Shown here one piece after another: positions 25,433 to 33,581 of a DNA stretch of 64,000 nucleotides. How positions within the stretch are numbered: the stretch's first letter is position 1; the number at the start of each line of letters is the position of its first letter. The notes under the pieces were generated by a model that did not search any database, was not told the DNA's origin, and worked only from the letters and a program-made list of their open reading frames with translations. Source of the DNA: Paenibacillus sp. (GTDB lineage Bacteria; Bacillota; Bacilli; Paenibacillales; NBRC-103111); assembly GCA_031180825.1 (NCBI GenBank), contig JAPSLM010000012.1, positions 45,309 through 109,308 on the forward strand, read 5' to 3'. A program made the translations under genes and the position numbers.

Positions 25433-26113
25433 ATGTGCGAGCGTTTTTCGTTGACGGCGGAGCTGCCGGAGCTGTCGGAGCGTTATCGGATCGGTCAAGT
25501 AACCTATGCTTATAAACCGCGATATAACATCGCGCCGACCCAGCAGGTAGCCGTAATCGTCCGGGGAGCGGAAAGCCGGATGCTGGAGGAGCACCGGTGG
25601 GGGCTCGTGCCGTTTTGGGGGAGAGACGCCGTGAATGCCGACAGCGCAGCCGTGCACGAAAAGCCGGCATATCGCAAGCTGTTCGGCAAACAGCGCTGCA
25701 TCATCCCGAGCAATGGCTTTTATGTCTGGAAAACGGCGGGCAAAACAAGACAGCCGATCCGCATCGTGATGAAGGACCGGGGCGTTTTCGCCATGGCCGG
25801 GCTGTATGAAATATGGAAGGATTCACGAGGCCAGGAAACCCGCACCTGCACGGTCATGACGACAAGATCGAACCGGCTGGTGTTCGATTACGACGAGCGG
25901 ATGCCGGCCATTTTGGACGAACGGGACGTCGAAACGTGGCTCGATCCGGCCATGAACGGCGAACCGGACAGGCTGCAATCGCTGCTCCGGCCTTATGCGC
26001 CGGAGCGCATGCATGCGTATCCGGTCTCCCCGCGGGCCGCGAACCCTCTTGTCGAGTCGGAGGAATGCGTCGAAGAAGCGCCACCTGCCAAGTATACGCT
26101 CCTTAGATGGTAA
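25433..26113 (+). CDS. SRAP-domain protein (YedK/HMCES family) with altered active site
   Basis: The start is the ATG at 25433 after AAGAGGTG, which places the conserved Cys at residue 2 (MCERFSL). SRAP proteins cross-link to abasic sites in single-stranded DNA through Cys2. The 226-residue protein keeps Cys2, YNIAPTQ (30-36), WGLVPFWG and Asn68. The catalytic Glu of the GFYEW motif is Val98 (GFYVW), the NARxET motif is NADSAA, and the His of IHDRMP is Asp134 (YDERMP). It may still bind DNA but with changed release chemistry. Confidence 0.85.
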   Translation: MCERFSLTAELPELSERYRIGQVTYAYKPRYNIAPTQQVAVIVRGAESRMLEEHRWGLVPFWGRDAVNADSAAVHEKPAYRKLFGKQRCIIPSNGFYVWKTAGKTRQPIRIVMKDRGVFAMAGLYEIWKDSRGQETRTCTVMTTRSNRLVFDYDERMPAILDERDVETWLDPAMNGEPDRLQSLLRPYAPERMHAYPVSPRAANPLVESEECVEEAPPAKYTLLRW

Positions 26114-26271
26114 ACCAACGAAGGCGGCAAGGCTCTTTGACGCTACCCGACACGAATTTTGGCATTGGGATGAAGAATGGAAAAACAGGCTAAAAAAGGA
26201 TTTCGGCATGGCTCTCTCGAACTTGGAAAGGAATAGCTTTACCAAAACAAGCTGAAGAGGGAGTAGGGGCG

Positions 26272-27744
26272 ATGGCGAAGCAAGGTTATCCGGTCGAGGA
26301 GTGGATCGAGGAAGCGGCAGCCGGCGATTTGCAGCAGGCGATGGAAGCGGGAGAGCGAACCGCGGCGGAACTGGTCCGGACGTATATGGCGCGAATTGCG
26401 GCATACGACAAGCAGGGGCCGGCATTGAATGCGGTGTTGGAGCTTAATCCGGATGCGCTGGCGATTGCCGAAGCGTTGGATAGGGAGCGGCGGGATCAGG
26501 GCTCGAGAGGGCCTTTGCACGGGATCCCGGTGCTGTTGAAGGACAATATCGATACGGCCGACAAAATGCATACAACCGCAGGCTCCCTTGCGCTGGAGGG
26601 ACATTACGCGGCAAGCGACGCTTTCCTGGTCAAACGGCTGCGGGAGGCCGGCGCCGTCATTCTGGGAAAAGCCAATATGACGGAATGGGCGAACTATATG
26701 ACGCAGGGGATGCCGGGAGGCTACAGCTCCCGAGGCGGCCAAGTGCTGAATGCATACGGCCCCAAGTTCGGAGCAGGGGGATCGAGCACCGGGTCCGGGG
26801 TGGCCGTGGCGGCAAACTTGTGCGCGTTGGCCGTAGGAACGGAAACGTCCGGCTCGATTCTGAGCCCGGCGGCCAGCAGCTCGGTCGTCGGCATCAAGCC
26901 GACGCTCGGGTTAATCAGCCGCAGCGGAATCGTTCCGCTGGCCCACAGCCAAGATACGGCGGGACCGCTTGCCCGCACGGTGGCCGACGCAGCGCTGCTT
27001 CTCGGGGCGATGGCCGGTACGGACCCCGCCGATCCGGTCACGGGCGCGTCGCTGGGCCGGGTGCCTGCCGATTACCGGCAGTTTCTGGACAAGAACGGAT
27101 TGCGAGGCGCCCGGATCGGCATTCCGCGCGCGGTCTACCATGACAAGCTGGGCGAGGAGGAGCGCCGGGCGTTCGAAGTTCACATCGCCGCTCTGCGGCT
27201 AGCCGGAGCGGCGATCGTCGACCCGGCCGATATTCCTTCCGCGAAGGAGCTTGCTTCGTTCCACTCCAGCGTGTTCCGCTATGAGTTCAAAGCGGACCTG
27301 AACGCCTATTTAAGCAAGCTTGCGCCGCACTTGCCGGTGCATTCGCTGCGCGATGTCATCGTCTTTAATGCGAACCATTTTGAGAAAACGTTAAAATACG
27401 GACAAACGATGCTGATGCGCGCCGAAGAGACGTCGGGAACGCTCGCCGAAGCGGAATATGTGCAGGACAGGCTGAAGGACCTGCGGCTGTCCCGCACCGA
27501 AGGCATCGATGCGGCGATGGCCGCGCACAGATTGGATGCTTTGCTGTTTCCCGGAACGTCCGGGGCTGCGATTGCGGCCAAAGCGGGCTATCCTTCGGTT
27601 GCGGTTCCCGGCGGCTACGCCTCGGACGGCCGGCCGCTCGCGGTCACGTTTACGGGGCAGGCGTATAGCGAGCCGGTGCTGATCCGGCTTGCCTATGCGT
27701 TCGAGCAGCTTGGACCGCAGCGGCGAAAGCCGATGTTGTTTTGA
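26272..27744 (+). CDS. Amidase-signature family amidase
   Basis: The 490-residue amidase shows the Ser-cisSer-Lys catalytic layout: Lys in HGIPVLLKDNIDTAD (near 90), first Ser in FGAGGSSTGSGVAVAANL (near 165-170) and nucleophile in VGTETSGSILSPAASSSVVGIKP (near 190). It resembles GatA-like cytoplasmic amidases acting on small amides. No signal peptide is seen. GAGGGAG precedes the ATG at 26272. The gap before it (26114-26271) encodes a coding-like peptide in another frame (see findings). Confidence 0.88.
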   Translation: MAKQGYPVEEWIEEAAAGDLQQAMEAGERTAAELVRTYMARIAAYDKQGPALNAVLELNPDALAIAEALDRERRDQGSRGPLHGIPVLLKDNIDTADKMHTTAGSLALEGHYAASDAFLVKRLREAGAVILGKANMTEWANYMTQGMPGGYSSRGGQVLNAYGPKFGAGGSSTGSGVAVAANLCALAVGTETSGSILSPAASSSVVGIKPTLGLISRSGIVPLAHSQDTAGPLARTVADAALLLGAMAGTDPADPVTGASLGRVPADYRQFLDKNGLRGARIGIPRAVYHDKLGEEERRAFEVHIAALRLAGAAIVDPADIPSAKELASFHSSVFRYEFKADLNAYLSKLAPHLPVHSLRDVIVFNANHFEKTLKYGQTMLMRAEETSGTLAEAEYVQDRLKDLRLSRTEGIDAAMAAHRLDALLFPGTSGAAIAAKAGYPSVAVPGGYASDGRPLAVTFTGQAYSEPVLIRLAYAFEQLGPQRRKPMLF

Positions 27745-27796
27745 AGCAGAGTTGACTGCGAAGTGAAAGGGAGTTCATGCAAGGCAAGGGATTAGA

Positions 27797-27845
27797 GGAG
27801 CCGGGGCTTCGTCCTTAACGGATGTTGAGTCTCCGGCTTTTTTGC
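27797..27845 (+). terminator. Terminator after the amidase gene
   Basis: GCCGG (27800-27804) pairs with CCGGC (27833-27837), with an inner TCC/GGA pairing around the loop. TTTTTT follows on +. The remaining 200 bases to the next gene are AT-richer and hold no other feature that I can support. Confidence 0.65.
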
Positions 27846-28044
27846 GTGCGCGGTGAAAAATATGCCGGCAAGCGTCGTGTCCCAATTTGACATTGGCGTT
27901 ATATTGTGCCTGATCGAAAGGACATGCAGGGGAAAACGAAAAATTGCACGGACCAGGAAAATTGAAAACCATATGGGAATATATAGAAATGTATCGATTG
28001 ATTTGGAGGCCCGTTCGTTCAACGTTAAAAAGGGGGAGGTTCAC

Positions 28045-30438
28045 TTGTCCAAGGGCAAAAAAATACTGCTGTTTTCTTTAAGCGGTGTATTGGCGTTGGC
28101 GGCGATCGCCAGCGGAGGCAGCTACTGGTTTGTTCGCCATGCGCTTGCGAAGACCGACGGAGAGCTGATTTTGGGCGTATCCAAGCCGGTATCCGTCGTG
28201 CGTGACGACTACGGAATTCCGCATATCTATGCTTCGAACGAGCGTGACTTAATGTTTGCGCAAGGGTATGTCCATGCCCAGGACCGTCTCTGGCAAATGG
28301 AGCTGTCGCGCCGTTCCGTCAGCGGAACGCTGGCCGAAGTGTTCGGCGAAGCCTTGCTGCCGCAGGACCGGTTTAACCGAACGATCGGCTTCAAACGAAT
28401 GGCCGACCAATTGATTCCGAAGCTGGACGAACGGACCAGGGAAGCGCTGCAGGCCTATGCGGACGGCGTCAACGCATTTCGGGAAACGGGGCCGCTGCCG
28501 ATCGAGTATACGTTGACCGGTGCCGATTTCGAGCCATGGCAGATCAGCGATTCGATCGCCATCGGTAAGAATATGGCATGGTATCTGGGCGATAACGCCG
28601 TTACGGAGCTGTTTGTGAGCTTGTCTTTGAAGAAGCTCGGTTTTGAGAAAACGCAATCGCTCATCCCGGAAATCAGCCCGGTAGAAGAGGGGGCTGTCGC
28701 TCTGAAAGAAGGGGACGTGCGGCAGCTTGCCAGCCTGCTGGACGCATCGCGGCGGTACGGCATTCCCGGCGAAGGGCTCGGCAGCAACAATTGGGTCGTC
28801 GCGGGAAGCAAAAGCGCAACCGGCAAGCCGCTGTTGGCCAACGACATGCATCTTCAGCTGGGCGCGCCTTCGATTTTCTATCAAAATCACCTGACCTTGT
28901 CCGGCCAGTACAGCGTAACCGGTGTGATCTTCCCGGGCCTGCCGGGTGTCGCAGCCGGACATAACGAGCATATCGCCTGGGGATTTACCAACCTGAATCC
29001 CGATGTGCAGGATCTGTATATCGAGAAGCCGAACCCCGATAATCCGCATCAGTTTGAATACGAAGGGCGTTATGAAGACGCTGTCGTCATTGAAGAAACG
29101 TTTCGCGTCAAGGGAAAGACGGAGCCTGTTCGGGGCAAGACGGTTATTACCCGGCACGGTCCCGTCATTACGGACATCGTCAAGGAAATCGGTTTGTCGG
29201 AACCGCCCGCTCAGCCCCTGGCTCTCCGCTGGACCGCCTACGACACCGGACCCGGCAACGAGATCACGGCTTGGCTCATGATGAACAAAGCCAAAAACCG
29301 CGAAGAGTTCGAACAAGCGATGCGTCTTTTTGCCGCGCCCGCCCAGAACATTGTCTATGCGGACGTTCAAGGGAACATCGGTTGGCGAGCGAACGGGCGG
29401 ATTCCGATCCGTGCGAAAGGAGACGGCATGCAGCCGGTGCCCGGCTGGACCGGCAAATACGAGTGGAAATCGTACATTCCGTGGGAGGAGCTGCCGCATG
29501 CCTGGAACCCTCCGGAAGGCTACATCGCTACCGCCAACAACCGTGTGATCGATGACAAATACCCTTACTTTATTACCCACAATTGGTCGGAATCGTATCG
29601 CGCCGACCGGATTCACGAGATGCTGCGGGAAAAAGCGCGCTTGACCCTGCAAGACATGCAGCGCATGCAAGGAGACTGGAAAAACCTGCAAGCGGTACAG
29701 TACCGGGACATCTGGCTGCCCATTTTGAAGCGGGGCTCCTGGAACGCGGTTCAGCAGCAAGCGCTGCGCACGCTGGAGGAATGGATGCGGGATCCGGTCG
29801 ACGCGCCCGACCTGGCCGGTCCGTCCCTATTCCACACGACGCTGAACAAGACGATGCAAAAGCTGTTCGAGCCTCAGCTTGGACCGGCTCTTTACACCGA
29901 TTTCCTGTCTACAGGATTGAGCGGCAAAGCGGCAAACGAGCTGTTCGAAGGCAAAAACAACAAATGGCTGGAGGGGACCGGCGGCACTGCTGAGCAGGCG
30001 CTGCTTGACGGCTTCCGCGAGGCTGTGCGCCTCTTGGAGCAGCAGCTTGGCGCCAAGCAGGAAAAGTGGATATGGGGAGCGATTCATACGCTGACATTCG
30101 AGCATCCGCTTGGCGCCATGAAGCCGCTCCATCTGATGTTCAACGACGGTCCGCATCCGTATGGCGGAAGCAACGTTACCGTCGGCCATGCCTCTTACTC
30201 GCGGAAGCGTTGGCCCTACAAGGTAGCTGTCGGGGCGCCGTGGCGGTTTACGGCCGACCTCGCCAACTTGAAAGCATCGGAAGAGATCATGATCATGGGA
30301 GCCTCCGGTCAGCCCGGCAGCGCGCATTATTCGGATCAAACCTCGATGTGGCTCGCCGGGCGGTACAAACCGATGTATTTCGACGAGGCGGATGTTGCGG
30401 CTCATACGAAAGCGACGCTTGTCCTCCGTCCGCGTTAG
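28045..30438 (+). CDS. Penicillin acylase family N-terminal-nucleophile hydrolase
   Basis: The TTG at 28045 is preferred because AGGGGGAGG lies 5-6 bases upstream; the frame stays open to 27853 without a good site. The roughly 797-residue product has one N-terminal membrane segment (ILLFSLSGVLALAAIASGG). The PVA/acylase pattern follows: VRDDYGIPHIYA, AQGYVHAQDRLWQMELSRR and the autocleavage nucleophile in GLGSNNWVVAG (Ser becomes N-terminal after processing). AAGHNEHIAWGFTNL is also present. It probably faces outside. Substrates could be acyl-homoserine lactones, penicillins or other N-acyl amides. Confidence 0.9.
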   Translation: MSKGKKILLFSLSGVLALAAIASGGSYWFVRHALAKTDGELILGVSKPVSVVRDDYGIPHIYASNERDLMFAQGYVHAQDRLWQMELSRRSVSGTLAEVFGEALLPQDRFNRTIGFKRMADQLIPKLDERTREALQAYADGVNAFRETGPLPIEYTLTGADFEPWQISDSIAIGKNMAWYLGDNAVTELFVSLSLKKLGFEKTQSLIPEISPVEEGAVALKEGDVRQLASLLDASRRYGIPGEGLGSNNWVVAGSKSATGKPLLANDMHLQLGAPSIFYQNHLTLSGQYSVTGVIFPGLPGVAAGHNEHIAWGFTNLNPDVQDLYIEKPNPDNPHQFEYEGRYEDAVVIEETFRVKGKTEPVRGKTVITRHGPVITDIVKEIGLSEPPAQPLALRWTAYDTGPGNEITAWLMMNKAKNREEFEQAMRLFAAPAQNIVYADVQGNIGWRANGRIPIRAKGDGMQPVPGWTGKYEWKSYIPWEELPHAWNPPEGYIATANNRVIDDKYPYFITHNWSESYRADRIHEMLREKARLTLQDMQRMQGDWKNLQAVQYRDIWLPILKRGSWNAVQQQALRTLEEWMRDPVDAPDLAGPSLFHTTLNKTMQKLFEPQLGPALYTDFLSTGLSGKAANELFEGKNNKWLEGTGGTAEQALLDGFREAVRLLEQQLGAKQEKWIWGAIHTLTFEHPLGAMKPLHLMFNDGPHPYGGSNVTVGHASYSRKRWPYKVAVGAPWRFTADLANLKASEEIMIMGASGQPGSAHYSDQTSMWLAGRYKPMYFDEADVAAHTKATLVLRPR

Positions 30439-30515
30439 CGGGAACGGAGTCCGAATGAACGCGGGAGCCCGGCTTCCCGCGTCTTCGGGTTTGCGAGGAA
30501 ACATGTTTGAATTTT

Positions 30516-30543
30516 AGTTTACATAATATTTATTATGTCTACT
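30516..30543 (-). other. dif-like Xer site A
   Basis: The site has an 11-6-11 layout: arm AGTTTACATAA, centre TATTTA, arm TTATGTCTACT. Read on the minus strand the right arm is TTATGTAAACT, identical as far as I remember to the XerD-binding arm of B. subtilis dif. It lies upstream of the NAD(P)HX-repair gene promoter. Sites B and C are 4.2 kb away beside a Xer-type recombinase gene. Confidence 0.55.
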
Positions 30544-30615
30544 ATAATGAAGCAAGCAAGCTACTGATCAAATATGGTATAATAGCATGAAACTCGAACC
30601 ATGGGGGCTGAGGCC

Positions 30616-32142
30616 ATGTTCGTCGTCACGGCGGAAGAAATGAGAAGGATCGATCTGCACACGATTCAAACGATCGGCATTCCGGCGCTTGCGCTGATGG
30701 AGAATGCAGGCCGGGCCGTGGCGGAAGAAGGCATGGAGCTGTTCGGCGGCCCCAGAGGCGCCTTGGCCGTTCTCGCAGGGAAAGGCAATAACGGCGGAGA
30801 CGGGCTTGTAGCCGCCAGACATTTGATCGAAGCGGGTTACGACGTTACAATCATATATGCCGAATCCCCGGAAACGTTCCGCGGGGAAGCGGCGATTCAA
30901 CGGGATATCGCGAGCCGTCTGGGAATACCTTGCAAAATATACGATTCGTCGGCTATCGATTGGAGAGGATACGGCGGCATCGTCGATGCGCTGCTCGGGA
31001 CCGGCAGCCGCGGGGCGCCGAGAGAGGCGTATGCCGCTTTGATCGGACAAGCGAATCTTTCCGGGCTGCCCATTCTTTCCGTTGACTTGCCGAGCGGCTT
31101 GGATGCGGATACGGGGCAGGTCTCCGATCCTTGCATCCGCGCAACCCGAACCGTGGCGCTCGCTTTTACGAAACGGGGCTTGGAGCAATATCCGGGCGCA
31201 GAGCTTGCCGGCGAGGTGAAGGTACGTTATATCGGCATCCCTTGGAAGGCGGCTGCCGAAGCGGGAGTCCGCACATTCCGGATCGAAGAGCCGCTCTTGT
31301 CGCGGCAGCTTCGTCTTGGAGACTACCGGCTGCGGCGGGCCGATTCGCATAAAGGCACCTACGGCCATGTGCTCGTTGCCGCAGGAAGCCGGTCGATGAG
31401 CGGGGCGGGATTGCTGTCTGCCAAAGCCACGCTTCGCGGCGGAAGCGGCTTGGTTACATGGGCCCTGCCGGATCGAATGGCCGAGCCGATGTTCGGCCGG
31501 GTGCCGGAGGCCATGCTGGCAGGGCTGGCAGACGAGCAGAGGGGAGACTGGAGCGCCGTCCGGGCGGAAGAGTTGGTACGGCTCGCCGCCGGAAAAGACG
31601 CTCTGCTCTTCGGTCCGGGCGTCGGACGATGGAAGCAGGACACGGCCTTCTTGCGCACGCTATGGGAGAAAACCGCTTGTCCCCTCGTGCTTGATGCGGA
31701 TGCGCTAAACATCCTGGCCGATGCGGGGGATGCCCCCGCCTGGCCTAAGCGGAGCGCACCGATTGTACTGACGCCGCACCCGGGGGAAATGGCACGCTTA
31801 ACCGGCTCCTCCGTACCGGCAGTCCAGCGGGACCGCATTGAGACGGCCCGCCGTTATGCGGCGCGCGTCGGCGTGACGCTTGTCCTGAAGGGGGCGCGGA
31901 CGGTTATTGCCGATCCCGGAGGAGACGTTTATGTTAACCCTACCGGCAATGCAGGCATGGCTACGGGAGGAGCGGGGGACGTGCTGGCGGGGATCATCGC
32001 CAGCTTGTTGGCCCAAGGCTGGCGCGGTTCCGATGCGGCAGCGCTAGGGACATATCTTCATGGCGCAGCCGGAGACCGGGCTGCCGCCGGACGAGAGCTG
32101 CCTGCGTCGCTTACGGCTGGAGATATTATCGGCCATTTGTGA
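30616..32142 (+). CDS. nnr: Bifunctional NAD(P)H-hydrate epimerase / ADP-dependent dehydratase
   Basis: The enzyme repairs hydrated NADH and NADPH. The N-terminal YjeF_N epimerase half (residues about 1-215) shows GNNGGDGLVAARHL and VDLPSGLDADTG. The C-terminal ribokinase-like dehydratase half has THKGTYGHVLVAAGSRSMSGA, an HPGEMARL segment and GNAGMATGGAGDVLAGI (ATP/ADP-site Asp). The start at 30616 gives the usual MFVVTAEEM N-terminus with GGGGG 8 bases upstream; an ATG at 30601 is an alternative adding five residues. A TATAAT lies about 20 bases before 30601. Its length of about 508 residues is normal. Confidence 0.9.
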   Translation: MFVVTAEEMRRIDLHTIQTIGIPALALMENAGRAVAEEGMELFGGPRGALAVLAGKGNNGGDGLVAARHLIEAGYDVTIIYAESPETFRGEAAIQRDIASRLGIPCKIYDSSAIDWRGYGGIVDALLGTGSRGAPREAYAALIGQANLSGLPILSVDLPSGLDADTGQVSDPCIRATRTVALAFTKRGLEQYPGAELAGEVKVRYIGIPWKAAAEAGVRTFRIEEPLLSRQLRLGDYRLRRADSHKGTYGHVLVAAGSRSMSGAGLLSAKATLRGGSGLVTWALPDRMAEPMFGRVPEAMLAGLADEQRGDWSAVRAEELVRLAAGKDALLFGPGVGRWKQDTAFLRTLWEKTACPLVLDADALNILADAGDAPAWPKRSAPIVLTPHPGEMARLTGSSVPAVQRDRIETARRYAARVGVTLVLKGARTVIADPGGDVYVNPTGNAGMATGGAGDVLAGIIASLLAQGWRGSDAAALGTYLHGAAGDRAAAGRELPASLTAGDIIGHL

Positions 32143-32154
32143 CGATTTTTGATG

Positions 32155-32213
32155 TTTATAATTAATTCGGTTTATTATACCCATCATTAATATTTAATGA
32201 TATTAATTATAAA
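32155..32213. repeat. AT-rich nested dyad
   Basis: Perfect 12-base arms TTTATAATTAAT (32155-32166) and ATTAATTATAAA (32202-32213) enclose a second palindrome, ATCATTAA-TAT-TTAATGAT (32183-32201). There is no GC stem or T-run of a terminator. A related sequence with TTAATGATATTAA occurs near 4147. The function is unknown; a protein-binding site is possible. Confidence 0.45.
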
Positions 32214-32308
32214 TTTCGACATCATTTTATGTTTTATTTCCATAAAACGCCTCGCAAAAATCGTTCGGCTGTCGAATACTATCATTATGACGTTTGAAGG
32301 AGGTTTCC

Positions 32309-33541
32309 ATGGAGAAATCCATCAATCAACGTTACGTGCTTACCGAGCCGATTCTTCCGATGTTAAGCGGAGTGCTATACAGCGGGAAAGATTTAGCTTT
32401 GCGAAGAGACGTCGTTTTTTTCGTTGCAGAAAGCACGGACGAAGCCGCCAAGGAGGCGTATATCCGGAAGCTGCGCGAGGTTGCGCCGCTTAGCGACAAT
32501 CGTTTTTTACATATCCTCGATGTGGGGATGGAGCCGAACTATATATTTGCCGTGCTGAAGACGTTCGACGGCAAGCCGTTTATCCAAGAGCTGACCAACC
32601 ATCGTTTTACCCCGGAGGAAGCCGTATCCAAAGTTCTCGAGCTTGGCAAAGGCTTGATGGATGCGCTTGAGGAAGGAGTATCCGGCTGTTCCGTACATGC
32701 GGCCAACCTGTGGCTCAGCGATGACGGCCAGCTCAAGATCATTAATTACTGGGAAAAAGGAACTCACGCGCAGCGCGGCGCTCAAGGTCTCGGCTGCCTG
32801 CTGTACCAGATTCTGACCCGTTCCGAGTCCGTCCCGGTTTCGTTCGACGCGATGGAGCACCGGCTTCGCGCAGCGCTTGAGGCAATACCGCGCGTAGAGC
32901 AGGAGCTGCTGGTTGCTACGCTTCGCCGGGTGTGGAACGATCAGGAAACGTTAGCTTCGTTGATGCTCGTGCTGCAGAGCTTGCGGCAGGATACGGCCGT
33001 CTTGCAGGATATGTCGTTGCCGGCAAGGAGCCGACAAGATGGGGAGAAGAAGGAACCGCAAATAACCTGCGAAGAGGAAGAAGAGGCCCCGCCCCGGAGA
33101 AGCTTGCGGCGGGCAGGCCGCAAATTGCTGGTCGGAACGGCGATTGCCTGCCTGGGAGGCGCCGCGGCTTTCGTCTGGCTGGGGAAGGATGAAGGGAAGC
33201 CTTCGGGCAAGAGCGCCTCGCCGGCTCAAACCGAACACCACGCACCCGTTCAGCCGCCGCATCAGATCTACGAGAAGCCGGCCGGGCCAACAGTTGTCGA
33301 AATCAATGATCCGAATCAAAAACAAGCGGAAGGCGAAAACGTAACCGTTCCAAATTTGATCGGGCTGCAGAACGATACGGCCGGCAAGCAGGCCATGGCG
33401 GCCGGATTGCGTTTCAGATTCTTCATGGAGGTGGACGAGCGCGAGGAAGGCACGGTGTTCAAGCAGGAGCCGGAGGCCCATACGCAGGTCCCCAAAGGCA
33501 CCCAGGTCACCTACTGGGTAAGCAAAGGAAAGCAGCAATAA
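32309..33541 (+). CDS. PASTA-domain membrane pseudokinase, PknB-like
   Basis: The ATG at 32309 follows AAGGAGG at 6 bases. The 410-residue protein has a kinase-shaped N-terminal domain (about 10-220) without the beta-3 Lys, HRD Asp or DFG: the catalytic loop reads GCSVHAANLWLSDDGQLKIINYW. An acidic linker (EEEEEAPPRR) follows. Next come a membrane helix (LLVGTAIACLGGAAAFVWL, about 270-288), a Pro/Ala-rich stalk and one C-terminal PASTA repeat (VTVPNLIGLQNDTAGKQAMAAGL..., ending VTYWVSKG). Probably a non-catalytic cell-wall sensor, unlike PrkC, which has an active kinase and several PASTA repeats. Confidence 0.8.
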   Translation: MEKSINQRYVLTEPILPMLSGVLYSGKDLALRRDVVFFVAESTDEAAKEAYIRKLREVAPLSDNRFLHILDVGMEPNYIFAVLKTFDGKPFIQELTNHRFTPEEAVSKVLELGKGLMDALEEGVSGCSVHAANLWLSDDGQLKIINYWEKGTHAQRGAQGLGCLLYQILTRSESVPVSFDAMEHRLRAALEAIPRVEQELLVATLRRVWNDQETLASLMLVLQSLRQDTAVLQDMSLPARSRQDGEKKEPQITCEEEEEAPPRRSLRRAGRKLLVGTAIACLGGAAAFVWLGKDEGKPSGKSASPAQTEHHAPVQPPHQIYEKPAGPTVVEINDPNQKQAEGENVTVPNLIGLQNDTAGKQAMAAGLRFRFFMEVDEREEGTVFKQEPEAHTQVPKGTQVTYWVSKGKQQ

Positions 33542-33543
33542 GC

Positions 33544-33574
33544 AAGCCGGCCCCGGCGAGACGGGGACCGGCTT
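33544..33574. terminator. GC-rich hairpin between convergent genes
   Basis: AAGCCGG-CCCCG pairs with CGGGG-ACCGGCTT around a short loop. No long T-run follows on either strand, so termination strength is uncertain. It lies between the stops of the pseudokinase and the recombinase genes. Confidence 0.5.
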
Positions 33575-33581
33575 AAAGGCG

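Noticed and set aside
28249..29760. Long open frame on - inside the penicillin acylase gene
   Set aside because: Antisense shadow of a well-supported 797-residue enzyme.
32225..32250. TTATGTTTTAT as a dif arm
   Set aside because: No matching left arm at the right distance.
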